The position numbers were made by a program, and so were the translations under genes. From Anabaena azotica FACHB-119 (GTDB lineage: Bacteria > Cyanobacteriota > Cyanobacteriia > Cyanobacteriales > Nostocaceae), in assembly GCF_014697625.1 (NCBI RefSeq), contig NZ_JACJSG010000028.1, positions 1 through 64,000 of the forward strand: a DNA stretch of 64,000 bases. The letters run 5' to 3'. The notes under the pieces are model-generated. The model had not been told where the DNA came from, made no database searches, and worked only from the letters and a program-made list of their open reading frames with translations. Shown in pieces: positions 43,745 through 52,585 of the stretch; position 1 is the first letter of the stretch, and every line of letters begins with the position of its first letter.

Positions 43745-45238
43745 ATGACTGATTTACAAACACTTATTAATAACTTGCCAAAAATAGTTTATGGCTTGAG
43801 ACTTACTTTAGGTAATTCTCAGGAAATCATACAACAAGTTGTCCTGATTAACCATGCTCAGGAACAATTACGCCAGATTCAACAAGTGATGTCAACGGAG
43901 GCGATCGCCCAAAAAACCAGTTCTTCCACCCATAAAGCTACGGCTACACTACCCCGCGTAAATACCACAAGACGTTTATTAGTACCTAGTATTTTTCACA
44001 TCGAACCAAATATTAGTGGTAACACCAAATTAATTACTGAAAAGTTTGGTAATCCTGAAATTGAGATATGTTTAGATACCTTAAAATCCAAAATTGATTA
44101 CTGGATTGAATGGGGTGATTTCTTGCAGGCGATCGCCGCAGATATTTTAAGCGACAATAACCTCATCAATCAAGTAAATTTAGATACCAATTACCCCAGT
44201 TTAACAAATCAAATTGAACGTTTAAGAAAAAGTATAAATATCAAGCTAGCTTTCAGTGATTCCCGAAATTTAGACAAACAAATTCAGCAAATACTTCATA
44301 TTGAAGAAGATATATCAAAAACTCAACATAGATTAGCATACGTCATCAACACTATTAAATCTAGCCAAGGTTTATTAACTATTTTTCTGGCAATTTCCTC
44401 ATTTTGTGGTCAATCAGGCTTTTCTATAGAATGGTTAGATGATGCTCATGAATTAATCATCTCTAGTGAAGGTAAGTTTCAGGAATTAACCGATATCCTA
44501 AATGATTGTCAAACTTTTCAAGATAAGCTTACTACCTACTTGAGTCAATGTCAGCAATTAAAACAACAGGCACAAAAAAGTTTAAATCAAAAGAACTATA
44601 AACGTCAAAATATCAAAGAATTAACTAATAATTTATTTACATCTGGGTTAGGACGTATAACTATCTTGGCAGTTGCAACTGTAGCTATTTTGAGTCTTGG
44701 TAGTTGGACTATTAAAAACACAATTAATCAACTTCAGCAAACTGAGCAAAATATTAACCCAGAAACACAAGCACTTAATAACTTCAAATCTGCTTTAAAA
44801 CTAGGGAGAGAAGCTTCTACTCTTGCACAAGATCCGCCCCATCCTCTCACAAGATGGCAACAAGCCGCAAGCAAATGGCAGCAAGCAATTAATTTCTTAA
44901 ACCAAATTCCTCAAGGCACATCTGTTTCTGCCAAAGCCCAAGAAAGACTGATTCGTTATCGGCGTAATTATCAAGCCATCAATGAAAAAGTTGCCTCGGA
45001 AAGTCAAGCTTTCAACAACTTAGAATTAGCTCAAAAACTAGCTAACGAAGCTGCATTTTTTATGAAAAATGCGCCTAATTCTCTGTCAGCATGGCAACAA
45101 GCAAAAGATAAATGGGAGCAGGCAATTAAATTATTAGAAACTATTCCTAAAAATAGCTTTGTTTATCAACAAGCTCAAGCTACTTTACCAAATTACAAAA
45201 CACACTATGCTGCAATTAGTGCTATAATTCAAAACTAA
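43745..45238 (+). CDS. Membrane-anchored helical-repeat protein
   Basis: 497 residues. Residues 1-290 are mostly helical and cytosolic. One transmembrane segment (GRITILAVATVAILSLGSWT, ~303-322) is followed by two tandem ~75-residue units: ALNNFKSALKLGREAST...WQQAASKWQQAINFLNQIP and AFNNLELAQKLANEAAF...WQQAKDKWEQAIKLLETIP. This W..A...W..AI..L..IP unit recurs in cyanobacterial proteins of unknown function. No enzyme motif is visible. The start at 43745 follows CCCAGTC repeats. Confidence 0.7.
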   Translation: MTDLQTLINNLPKIVYGLRLTLGNSQEIIQQVVLINHAQEQLRQIQQVMSTEAIAQKTSSSTHKATATLPRVNTTRRLLVPSIFHIEPNISGNTKLITEKFGNPEIEICLDTLKSKIDYWIEWGDFLQAIAADILSDNNLINQVNLDTNYPSLTNQIERLRKSINIKLAFSDSRNLDKQIQQILHIEEDISKTQHRLAYVINTIKSSQGLLTIFLAISSFCGQSGFSIEWLDDAHELIISSEGKFQELTDILNDCQTFQDKLTTYLSQCQQLKQQAQKSLNQKNYKRQNIKELTNNLFTSGLGRITILAVATVAILSLGSWTIKNTINQLQQTEQNINPETQALNNFKSALKLGREASTLAQDPPHPLTRWQQAASKWQQAINFLNQIPQGTSVSAKAQERLIRYRRNYQAINEKVASESQAFNNLELAQKLANEAAFFMKNAPNSLSAWQQAKDKWEQAIKLLETIPKNSFVYQQAQATLPNYKTHYAAISAIIQN

Positions 45239-45343
45239 TTTCAGTTTGTAAATTAATTGCCGTTTTATTAAATTATTTATTCAAGCAGCAAAACTCGCAC
45301 AGAGTATGCGCTAACTGCGACCCGGAAAATATAGCTTCTATTA

Positions 45344-45509
45344 ACGTGAGTTCGACAAGCGTTGTTTTGACCTCACCCCCAACCCATCTCCTGACGGAGA
45401 CGCTACGCGAACGCCTTTTAGGAGCGAAAAGTCTGAGCGGAGGTTTCCTCCGATCAGAACTTTTCAAGAGAGAGGGAGGTTGGGAGGGAGAGGTTCATCG
45501 AACTCACGT
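45344..45509. mobile_element. MITE with ACGTGAGTTCGA inverted ends (copy 2)
   Basis: Same perfect 12-base ends as 15082-15300. The flanks are TCTATTA (45337-45343) and TCTACTA (45510-45516), a 7-base duplication with one change. The interior includes the GACGGAGACGCTACGCGAAC repeat, also inside copy 1. Confidence 0.8.
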
Positions 45510-45554
45510 TCTACTAAGTTTAGGACTTACGCAAGTGTCATAATCAAACTAACT

Positions 45555-45677
45555 GTAGTGGCGTGACCGGGCTAAAATGTGGCAATAGATTTGAGAAAAA
45601 TTGAACGCAGATGAACGCAGATGAACGCAGATGATAGACTTTTACCTAATGCACTACTTTAGTCTTGCCACGCTACT
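45555..45677. repeat. Single unit of the GTAGTGG palindromic repeat
   Basis: One unit with GTAGTGGCGTGACCGGGC at the left, three GAACGCAGAT decamers and CTTGCCACGCTAC at the right. It is the lone copy, in contrast to the two triplets, and lacks the GAACAAG segment. Confidence 0.75.
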
Positions 45678-45737
45678 CGATTTTTAACAGTGCTGTCCGC
45701 TTGTCTCACCTCATCAATATCTATACTATGAAATACT

Positions 45738-46148
45738 ATGAATATCAACCGATTGCAGGAACTTAAACAAAAACTAACTCTTGAATCAGACTTGTCTAGT
45801 ATCTGGTCATTTTATATGGATAATTTTGCGGATCATCCAGAATTCATTGAACTAGGTGAGCCTGCTCATAATAAATTTCTGGATACTGTCATCCACAAAA
45901 CTGTAGAGCAAATGTTTGGTAAAAAAATAAAAATTACCGACTTTTTCCTGATTTATATTGCACAGTACCATTTTTTTCATGCCCCTTTCCTAGTTGAACG
46001 GCGTATTGGGGGTGTGATCTATTTTGAGGATATCAAAATTGGGTTAATTGCTGTGTCGGCAGATTATCCTCCTACAGATGAAGTTAAGTATTCACGTTTT
46101 TCTGAAATAATGCAATTGCCGTCACCTAATCGCAACGAGCTTAACTGA
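45738..46148 (+). CDS. Hypothetical protein
   Basis: 136 residues, MNINRLQELKQKLTLESDLS..., helical N-terminus then RIGGVIYFEDIKIGLIAVSA as beta strands. No family is recognised and no signal peptide is seen. Codon use and length support a real gene. It follows a palindromic repeat by 60 bases. Confidence 0.55.
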   Translation: MNINRLQELKQKLTLESDLSSIWSFYMDNFADHPEFIELGEPAHNKFLDTVIHKTVEQMFGKKIKITDFFLIYIAQYHFFHAPFLVERRIGGVIYFEDIKIGLIAVSADYPPTDEVKYSRFSEIMQLPSPNRNELN

Positions 46149-46341
46149 GAGAAGGAGTCTAAACTGCTTTTTCAACAGCAGAGTTTTGAGATACTTGATC
46201 AACAATAAATTTTTAAGCTGCATAATTCTCTGGACAAGATTTATACAACTTTGAGGTTTAACTGAACCGCATTATTAATTACAAATGAAAGTAGGGGCGT
46301 ACATCTGTATGTCCCTACGTCCTTAACCAGATTGCTGTATT

Positions 46342-46662
46342 CTATTTTTGTGCTGCACCAACAGGAACAGGTTCACCAAGAATTTTGGCAAATCTATCTA
46401 GGTAAAAGTCTACAGGATTTGCTACTGCTTGAATTGAGGAGCGATCGCGCAATAAATTCCACCATGTCTGCAAACGCGGTGTTTCTGCTGGGAGTGTAAA
46501 TTTACGGAAATGTTCTAGCAGTGGTAGACGTTCAAACCAAGGATAAAAGCTGATATCAACCAGGCTAAACTCATCGCCTAACAAATATTCACCTTTACCC
46601 AATGCTTCCTGTTCGATATATATCAGTGCTTGTGTAAACTCTTTTCGTCTAAAGTTTCCCAT
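46342..46662 (-). pseudogene. C-terminal fragment of a glutathione S-transferase
   Basis: 106 residues that match only the helical C-terminal GST domain: TQALIYIEQEALGKGEYLLG, DEFSLVDISFYPWFERLPLL, FTLPAETPRLQTWWNLLRDR. The thioredoxin-like N-terminal domain with the glutathione site is missing, and upstream DNA (46663-46800) does not encode it. Full GSTs have ~200-260 residues. It is a deletion remnant, probably not functional. Confidence 0.75.
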
Positions 46663-46820
46663 TCAGCATATATGGGAATAAAAAGCAATAGTTTTTGTAC
46701 TTTGGTCAGGAAATCACAATCTTTAACACTAAATAGATTAAGAGAAGATTATCAAATACATCATTTTTGGTTAAAATTATACAATGTATAAACAAGCATT
46801 AATCATTGCCAAAGCCTATA

Positions 46821-47048
46821 GTGTCAGGAGTGTTATTGGAAAACTCAGAGCGTATTCAAGTAGGAGATAGAGTCCTGATTTTAAACCCTGCTTATGTAGC
46901 TGGAAAATATGGGGTAGTCTGTGGTCGAGAATCAAACTCAGATCGTACAGCAAAGCAACGCTGGTTAATCCAAGTAGAGGATGAGGATTTGTCGGAGATT
47001 GTAGTATCGTTGGTGTTAGGCGAGTTTACCTTAGTGAGCGACGATTGA
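46821..47048 (+). CDS. Small hypothetical protein with a KOW-like motif
   Basis: About 75 residues from GTG 46821; a TTG at 46806 is another option. The segment IQVGDRVLILNPAYVAGKYG, VVCGRE resembles the KOW/SH3 beta-barrel pattern (VGDRV...G..G.V.G). It ends 39 bases before the NmrA-like gene and may be cotranscribed with it. Function unknown. Confidence 0.5.
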   Translation: MSGVLLENSERIQVGDRVLILNPAYVAGKYGVVCGRESNSDRTAKQRWLIQVEDEDLSEIVVSLVLGEFTLVSDD

Positions 47049-47086
47049 GTAGAATGTGCGATCGCTAGCTGTAGTAGGAATGGCTA

Positions 47087-47941
47087 ATGATGCTGAAAAT
47101 TTTAGTGACGGGTGCGACGGGAAATGTCGGGCAAGAAGTTGTGCGCTTGCTGCTATTGCAAAATTGTCATGTCTGTGCAGCAGTCAGAAATCCTACAAGC
47201 GCTCAACAGATATTAGGAAATCATGTCGATTGTATCCCCTTTGACTTTACCAATCCCAACACATTTGTCGAAGCTTTTCAAGCAGTTAATCAACTATTTC
47301 TACTGCGTCCGCCTGCGCTGGCTAATGTTCGGCAACAAATTGCCCCAGCTTTAAATGCGGCAAAACTCGCAGGCGTTGAGCATATCGTGTTTCTTTCTTT
47401 ACAGGGAGCCGAAGGCAACTCTTTTGTACCGCACTCAAAAATTGAACGCTATATTAATCAATTGGGTATACCTGCAACTTTCTTAAGGTGCGGCTTCTTT
47501 ATGCAAAATCTCAACACCACTCACCAAGAAGATATCAAAACTCGTGGTGAATTGCTGATGCCGGCAGGGAAAGGTAAAACTAGTTTCATCGATGTGCGGG
47601 ATATTGCGGCTGTTGCAGTGCAGACTTTGATGGCAGGTGGGCATCAGTCACGCGCCTACACACTTACAGGCAAAGAAGCCTTGACTTATTACGAAGTTGC
47701 AGACATCTTCACATCAGTTTTAGGTAAGCCAATAAGCTATAATCCCTCTTTGTTCAAGTTTGTTCAACATATGCGTTCATCCGGTTTATCGATGGACTAT
47801 ATTTTGGTGATGATAGCAATTTACACAACTGCTCGATTAGGATTAGCAAGTGAAATCACATCGGATACAGAACAATTGCTCAATCGTTCACCGATAACTA
47901 TACGCCAGTATGTTGAGGATTACAAACAGTTTTGGTTATGA
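47087..47941 (+). CDS. NmrA-like NAD(P)-binding protein
   Basis: 284 residues of the atypical short-chain dehydrogenase type. Dinucleotide-binding motif ILVTGATGNVGQEVVRLLL (~5-23), HIVFLSLQGAEGNSFVPHSK, FLRCGFFMQNL and FIDVRDIAAVAVQTLM. The catalytic YxxxK of classical SDRs is replaced by HSKIERY, as usual in NmrA and azoreductase-like members, so it could be a redox sensor or a reductase. ATG 47087 or 47090. Confidence 0.8.
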   Translation: MMLKILVTGATGNVGQEVVRLLLLQNCHVCAAVRNPTSAQQILGNHVDCIPFDFTNPNTFVEAFQAVNQLFLLRPPALANVRQQIAPALNAAKLAGVEHIVFLSLQGAEGNSFVPHSKIERYINQLGIPATFLRCGFFMQNLNTTHQEDIKTRGELLMPAGKGKTSFIDVRDIAAVAVQTLMAGGHQSRAYTLTGKEALTYYEVADIFTSVLGKPISYNPSLFKFVQHMRSSGLSMDYILVMIAIYTTARLGLASEITSDTEQLLNRSPITIRQYVEDYKQFWL

Positions 47942-47967
47942 CGTTACAGCTCTTGGATAACTTTTAA

Positions 47968-48028
47968 GAAACACAGGTGACAGGTGACAGGTAACAGAAA
48001 ATAGGGAATAGTTGTGTTTCTTGAAAGG
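47968..48028. repeat. AAGAAACACA palindromic repeat (inverted copy)
   Basis: Reads AAGAAACACAGGTGACAGG ... AACTATT-type complement ... TTGTGTTTCTTGAAAGG. It is the inverse of the inner units at 3288-3360 and 3430-3508. Confidence 0.6.
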
Positions 48029-48064
48029 TAAGGACTTTAGTCCGGGGAAAAGGACTAAAGTCCT
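48029..48064. terminator. Hairpin after the NmrA-like gene
   Basis: AGGACTTTAGTCC pairs with GGACTAAAGTCCT across GGGGAAAA, a 13-base near-perfect stem. It could terminate one or both convergent genes; no T run, so it may be only a repeat. Confidence 0.5.
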
Positions 48065-48087
48065 GACTACAAACCTTGAAACTAACT

Positions 48088-48153
48088 GTAGGGTGCGTCA
48101 GCAGTGATAATTCGGAACAAATCAAGGGATTTTCCACATCTGACGCACCCTAC
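48088..48153. repeat. GTAGGGTGCGTCA inverted repeat element
   Basis: GTAGGGTGCGTCA (48088-48100) and TGACGCACCCTAC (48141-48153) are a perfect 13-base pair enclosing 40 bases. It belongs with the 10616-10678 palindrome. Confidence 0.7.
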
Positions 48154-48190
48154 CCCAAGTGCCAGTGGCGTAAGTCCTGTTGATATCAGA

Positions 48191-49045
48191 TTAACAATTG
48201 GTTCGGCTGGTTGCTGTTTGGGCTAAATTGTCTAATTCTTGTTGCATTTGGGTGTAGACTAATTGATAGCATTCATTCACATAGTTACGATCTCTAGCTG
48301 CATCTGTGCCATAACGTTCAAAGATAATTGGACGACACACACGAGTGTGAATCTGCACAGGTAAGGGAATATTTGGCAAAGGCCCAATAGCTAAACCCCA
48401 AGGTAAACCCAAGTATATGGGAAAAACTCCAGGGTCTACTTGATCTAACCAGGGTAAGCGCAATTGCTGCAATTGTTTTAGCAAATCGTGGCAATCAGAT
48501 AAAATAATTAAGGTATCATGAGCGCCCACTGATATGACGGGAACAATGGGTACTTCTTTTTTCAAGGCTAATTTAATAAAGCCACGATGCCCTGCAAGAT
48601 TAATTTTATACCGTTGGCTGTGAGGACGAAACATATCATATTGTCCTCCAGGGTAAACAAGGACGCTAGCACCAATATCAAATGCCGCACTAGCTGCTTT
48701 GGGATGGGCGACAATGGCTCCTATTTTCTGTGCTAGGTTGGCTATTTGTGGATTCACTTTCCAAGCGTAAGGGTGCATAAGTCCATACACTAAACGCTGA
48801 GTGCCAAATCTAGAAAACCAATCATACATCATCATTATCAAATCAGGGGAAGCGATGCCGCCATTATGGGAACCAACCAGCAGCACTTTACCTTCTGTTG
48901 GGATATGATGCCATCCATCAGTTTTGACTCGAAAGTAGTAACGATAAAACCATTCCCAAATCGGCATTAATGATTCAATTACCTGCGGATCACGTTCCGT
49001 TAATGATGAGCCTGGGATGGATGTCGATGTAGTGGTCTGTCCCAT
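48191..49045 (-). CDS. Lysophospholipid acyltransferase-family protein
   Basis: 284 residues from ATG 49045; a TTG at 49072 is possible. Acyltransferase motifs: VLLVGSHNGGIASPDLIMMM in place of NHxxxxD (His present, Asp at the right distance), VLVYPGGQYDMFRP as the second block and GFIKLALKKEVPIVPVISVG as the third. The family transfers acyl groups to glycerolipids at the membrane; the closest type is the plant/cyanobacterial DAGAT-like group. The substrate is not determined. Confidence 0.8.
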   Translation of the reverse strand: MGQTTTSTSIPGSSLTERDPQVIESLMPIWEWFYRYYFRVKTDGWHHIPTEGKVLLVGSHNGGIASPDLIMMMYDWFSRFGTQRLVYGLMHPYAWKVNPQIANLAQKIGAIVAHPKAASAAFDIGASVLVYPGGQYDMFRPHSQRYKINLAGHRGFIKLALKKEVPIVPVISVGAHDTLIILSDCHDLLKQLQQLRLPWLDQVDPGVFPIYLGLPWGLAIGPLPNIPLPVQIHTRVCRPIIFERYGTDAARDRNYVNECYQLVYTQMQQELDNLAQTATSRTNC

Positions 49046-49072
49046 TAATTTTGTGGTGTTATGGGTGTTCAA

Positions 49073-49101
49073 ATCCCCGACCTCTCTAAGAAGTCGGGGA
49101 T
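49073..49101. repeat. ATCCCCGAC palindrome
   Basis: ATCCCCGAC and GTCGGGGAT enclose 11 bases (CTCTCTAAGAA). It is a common intergenic hairpin type in cyanobacteria, located just upstream of the acyltransferase start. Confidence 0.6.
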
Positions 49102-49209
49102 ATAGAAGCTATCATAACTAATGCGATAGACCACTGGGGCATCTATTTAGTGACCATGTTTACATAAAACGTGGTTTTTTGAATTGATTTGTCCCTGCCT
49201 GCACAAATT

Positions 49210-50328
49210 TTAACATTTTTGATATCGCATTCCTGGGAGTTGGGAGATTATACCCATCAGTTCCAACTGTAATAAGGCGCTGGAAACTGAGCCTGCATTC
49301 ATGCCTGTTTGTTGGATAATTAAATCGAAGGGTAAAGCATCATAGGCGATCGCATCCAGCACTTGTTGCAGTTCTGGTGGTAAACTAGGCACAATCGACT
49401 GTTCTGGTATTGCTGATTTATCTACTACATCTAATTGTGGTATTGCTCCCAACATTTTTAATAGTTCGTCTATTTCTTTAATAATTGTGGAAGCACCTTG
49501 ACTAATTAACTTTAAACAGCCTTGAGATGGAATATCATCCAATCTTCCGGGGAGTGCATAAACATCTCTGCCAAAATCATTGGCATAGGTAGCTGTAATT
49601 AATGCACCAGATTTAATTGGCGCTTCCATTACCAAGACAGCACGACTTAACCCCGCAATTATTCTATTACGGCGGGGGAAGTGTGTGCGATCGGGTGGGG
49701 TTTTGGCTGGATATTCACTGACAACTATTCCAGATGTAAGAATCTGCTTATACAAGTCTAGATTTTTATGGGGATAGACGACATCTACACCTGTACCTAA
49801 AACTGCAATTGTTCGTCCCCCGGCTTTCATGGCTGCACTGTGGCTGACTGTATCTATTCCTTCCGCCATACCGGAAACTACGGTGAAGCCATTTTTGGCT
49901 AAAGCTGTGCTAATTTGCCGCGTCCAGCGTATACCATATTCTGAAGGCTGGCGTGTCCCGACAATGCCAACTAGGGGTATGTTTCCCAGATTTTCTTCCA
50001 TTTCCACCACACCCCGATAGTAGAGAATTGGGGGTGGGGTGGGAGTTTCTAATAACAAACGAGGATATTGTGCGTCTGCTGGTGTCCAGAAATGGGGGTT
50101 TTGTTGTGCGTGTTGGATGAGTAATTGTTCTGGGTTGAGACGCGATCGCTGTTTTACCACTTTTTCCAACGTCTGTAAACCAAAACCCTCAACTTTCCCT
50201 AACTGAGATGGTGTAGCATTCCACGCTGCTGATAATGTCCCGAATTGCTGCTGTAATCTTCGCAGCAAAACAGGCCCTATTCCCGAAATTTGCGCCCAAG
50301 CTAACCAATATGCCCGTTCTTCTCCCAC
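49210..50328 (-). CDS. dprA: DNA processing protein DprA
   Basis: 372 residues. DprA loads RecA on incoming single-stranded DNA during natural transformation. N-terminal SAM/HhH region (WAQISGIGPVLLRRLQQQFG), Rossmann-like core with VGIVGTRQPSEYGIRW, GFTVVSGMAEGIDTVSHSAA, TIAVLGTGVDVVYP, FPRRNRIIAGLSRAVLVMEA and SGALITATYANDFGRDVYAL, and a C-terminal winged helix (ALPFDLIIQQTGMNAGSVSS). Domain order and length are typical. Confidence 0.95.
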   Translation of the reverse strand: MGEERAYWLAWAQISGIGPVLLRRLQQQFGTLSAAWNATPSQLGKVEGFGLQTLEKVVKQRSRLNPEQLLIQHAQQNPHFWTPADAQYPRLLLETPTPPPILYYRGVVEMEENLGNIPLVGIVGTRQPSEYGIRWTRQISTALAKNGFTVVSGMAEGIDTVSHSAAMKAGGRTIAVLGTGVDVVYPHKNLDLYKQILTSGIVVSEYPAKTPPDRTHFPRRNRIIAGLSRAVLVMEAPIKSGALITATYANDFGRDVYALPGRLDDIPSQGCLKLISQGASTIIKEIDELLKMLGAIPQLDVVDKSAIPEQSIVPSLPPELQQVLDAIAYDALPFDLIIQQTGMNAGSVSSALLQLELMGIISQLPGMRYQKC

Positions 50329-50390
50329 TTTCTCATCCTCACGCCCACTTGGTTGATTATTCCCAAATTTGGGGCTAAGGTATCGGGGAC

Positions 50391-50432
50391 AGTTATCAGT
50401 TGTCAGTTATCAGTTGTCAGTTATCAGTTATC
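50391..50432. repeat. AGTTATC/AGTTGTC heptamer array
   Basis: About six heptamers running into the stop region of the DUF2301 gene. Confidence 0.7.
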
Positions 50433-51061
50433 GAGCGTTTTTGTTTGAGATAAGCAAATACTGATTTATCGCCGATATCGGGGGGAATGGCTTGTATGGC
50501 TTTACGTACAGCAAATACTATGAATAATATTGCCCAAGTTCCTAATAGAATTTGTTCCCCTTGAGTGGGTATAATACCTACTAAATGTCCTAGTAAAAGT
50601 GAGGGAACTATTAAGGTTAGGGCTTTGGTTTCTAAACGATTAAAGCAAAATGCTTCTTTGAAATAAATTCCTGTTAAAGCAGCGAAGGTAAAACCAATTC
50701 CTAATATAGTTAGGGGTTGGTTGTAGACAGTCACAGCAAAAGGTTGGCTGTCAGAATGTCCTACATAAAATGCAGCAATGCTACCAATTAACCAAAACGC
50801 TTGTAATAGTCTGTGCAAGGGTGCAAGGTATATATGAATTGTTAATAAACTTACGCCCAGCGCCAGACTGAAGCAAGTATATAAGGGTGTCAGTGCTTGG
50901 ATGGCTAGAGGATTATGGTTGAATAATACTAAAGCGCTGCCAATGGCAAAGCTGAAGGCGGCTACCATTAAGGCAGAACGATAGATAATCACACCATTGC
51001 GATCGCTCTGTTCAATAGTAAATTCCCCAAACTGACCTTGATAAACTTCTGATGTAGTCAT
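50417..51061 (-). CDS. DUF2301 integral membrane protein
   Basis: 214 residues with six to seven helices, for example SALMVAAFSFAIGSALVLFN, ALGVSLLTIHIYLAPLHRLL, AFWLIGSIAAFYVGH and GIGFTFAALTGIYFKEAFCF. The GIYFKEAFCFNR motif is characteristic of the family, found in cyanobacteria and plastids. Function unknown. The frame ends within a heptamer array, which supplies its last codons. Confidence 0.8.
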   Translation of the reverse strand: MTTSEVYQGQFGEFTIEQSDRNGVIIYRSALMVAAFSFAIGSALVLFNHNPLAIQALTPLYTCFSLALGVSLLTIHIYLAPLHRLLQAFWLIGSIAAFYVGHSDSQPFAVTVYNQPLTILGIGFTFAALTGIYFKEAFCFNRLETKALTLIVPSLLLGHLVGIIPTQGEQILLGTWAILFIVFAVRKAIQAIPPDIGDKSVFAYLKQKRSITDN

Positions 51062-51136
51062 TGGTAATTGGTAATTGGTAATTGGTAATTGGTAATTGGT
51101 AATTGGTAATTGGTAATTGGTAATTGGTAATTGGTC
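51062..51136. repeat. GGTAATT heptamer array
   Basis: About ten near-perfect units fill the gap between two leftward genes. Confidence 0.85.
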
Positions 51137-51145
51137 AACTGTGAT

Positions 51146-51949
51146 CTAGTTTAAACTAATAACTTCTATAGGGTCTTGCAAGTTGATTTGTAGCTGTGAT
51201 TGTGCATTACCGCTATTAACGGCTATTTCTACCCAGCCATGACTCCCAATTAAAGCTAGTGCTTCTCCTGTCTGCACTTCACTATAGGTATTACACCCTG
51301 GAATGATTAAATCACCAACTTGGACATACCATTTTTTATTTTGCGTATAATCACCTGGAATATTGCTAACTAAATTACCAAAGTAATCTATATATTGAAT
51401 GCAGCCTGACCAACCTGTTTCTGTCTGAGTGCAGTTTTCCAGCTTCATCTGTACTAAACTGGTTGGGTCAATTTCATCTCCCAATTGTTGAATCAATACA
51501 CCACTTGCAAGATGAGCGCCGACTGGGGCGAAAATATCTCTACCATGAAAGGTTTTACTCGGTTGAGGAATGCGCCAGTATCGGGAATTTGTTAACTCAA
51601 CGACTGTAATGGCGGGAGTTTGAGCTAATACGCCGCTAAATATGCCATTATCCGGCCCTACTAAAAACCCACTCGCTAATTTTACTGCGATCGCTCGTCT
51701 TTGACTACCCACCTCCGGATCTACCACCGCTATATGTACCGTCCCCTCTGGGAAGTAGGGATAAGCATTCATCAAACAAAACCTAGCAGCAGCAATATTT
51801 TGCGGCGGTATTTGATGGGTTAAGTCCACTACCCCCAACTTGGGGTTAATTTGGGCTATAACTCCCTTCATCACCGCCACGTAGACATCGCGATCGCCAA
51901 AATCGCTCAATAACGTCACAAGCGGTTTTTTTATCCAATTTTCTAACAT
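51146..51949 (-). CDS. SAM hydroxide adenosyltransferase (DUF62)
   Basis: 267 residues from ATG 51949. The family splits S-adenosylmethionine to adenosine and methionine. Motifs: VTLLSDFGDRDVYVAVMKGV, DLTHQIPPQNIAAARFCL, VHIAVVDPEVGSQRRAIAVK, LVGPDNGIFSGVL, TFHGRDIFAPVGAHLASG and IQYIDYFGNLVSNIP. The conserved Asp-Arg/Lys-His site (SDFG, RDIF) is present. Length normal. Confidence 0.9.
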   Translation of the reverse strand: MLENWIKKPLVTLLSDFGDRDVYVAVMKGVIAQINPKLGVVDLTHQIPPQNIAAARFCLMNAYPYFPEGTVHIAVVDPEVGSQRRAIAVKLASGFLVGPDNGIFSGVLAQTPAITVVELTNSRYWRIPQPSKTFHGRDIFAPVGAHLASGVLIQQLGDEIDPTSLVQMKLENCTQTETGWSGCIQYIDYFGNLVSNIPGDYTQNKKWYVQVGDLIIPGCNTYSEVQTGEALALIGSHGWVEIAVNSGNAQSQLQINLQDPIEVISLN

Positions 51950-52059
51950 AACTGGCAACAATATGTATATTAAACTAAAATTTTCTGTAACATAGACTAC
52001 GAAAATTATGCTATGTTATAAATAACAGACATAACGCGAAAGATTAAGAGGTTAATCCT

Positions 52060-52215
52060 ATGAGCCAAGGTAGACTCAAGGTAAATAGTGCTGCTCAAGA
52101 AGTACACAGACAAAATATTCAAAGAAATATAGAGCATCGCTTGGAAGTAGCCAGAGCTAAAGGCGATGAAAGATTAATTCGGCAACTAGAGGCTGAATTA
52201 AGACAGTTTGCTTAG
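52060..52215 (+). CDS. 51-residue small protein
   Basis: Begins at ATG 52060 (MSQGRLKVNSAAQEVHRQNI, QRNIEHRLEVARAKGDERLI, RQLEAELRQFA), stop TAG 52213-52215. A ribosome-binding site AAGAGG lies ~10 bases upstream and a strong terminator follows at 52254. The protein is highly charged and almost entirely helical, like small conserved cyanobacterial proteins. It is short but has a complete transcription unit. Function unknown. Confidence 0.7.
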   Translation: MSQGRLKVNSAAQEVHRQNIQRNIEHRLEVARAKGDERLIRQLEAELRQFA

Positions 52216-52253
52216 ATTTCCCTGTTCATAGTTCATAGTGTTGTTGTGTTCAC

Positions 52254-52274
52254 CCCGCCTTGGCGGGTTTTTTT
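52254..52274 (+). terminator. Rho-independent terminator after the 51-residue gene
   Basis: CCCGCC (52254-52259), TT, GGCGGG (52262-52267) followed by seven to eight T. A textbook terminator 38 bases after the stop. Confidence 0.85.
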
Positions 52275-52280
52275 ATTAAA

Positions 52281-52343
52281 CAGGTGACAGGTGACAGGTG
52301 ACAGGTGACAGGTGTTCCCTTCCCCTTTCCCCCTTCCCCTTTC
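52281..52343. repeat. GTGACAG and CCCCTTT heptamers
   Basis: GTGACAG array (52284-52311) and CCCCTTT-type tract, directly left of a MITE. Confidence 0.7.
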
Positions 52344-52489
52344 CTGACTTTTCACGGGATCTGGAAGACCTCTCTCCAAACCTCTCTCCTACAAGGAGAG
52401 AGGCTTTGATTTCTCCCCCTTCCCTACTAGGGAAGGGGGCTGGGGGGTTAGGTCTGTCGTTAGCTTTTCCACATGACGTGAAAAGTCAG
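52344..52489. mobile_element. MITE with CTGACTTTTCACG inverted ends
   Basis: CTGACTTTTCACG (52344-52356) and CGTGAAAAGTCAG (52477-52489) are a perfect 13-base inverted pair. TTCCCCTTTC stands immediately outside both ends, as a 10-base duplication would, although the surrounding CCCCTTT repeats weaken that. The interior matches 10077-10199. Confidence 0.7.
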
Positions 52490-52585
52490 TTCCCCTTTCC
52501 CCTTTCCCCCAAAATAGCACTTGACTCTCTAGCTAACTGGAGAGTTCACAATAGAGTCAGCAGAACGCTGTGGAGATAATATTGA

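Noticed and set aside
45273..45543. Two overlapping frames at the second ACGTGAGTTCGA MITE
   Set aside because: Both are translations of the MITE interior.
47056..47244. Frame overlapping the NmrA-like start
   Set aside because: Out-of-frame shadow of a well-supported gene.
52298..52579. 93-codon frame before the DUF305 gene
   Set aside because: Covers a MITE and heptamer repeats; no protein-like composition.
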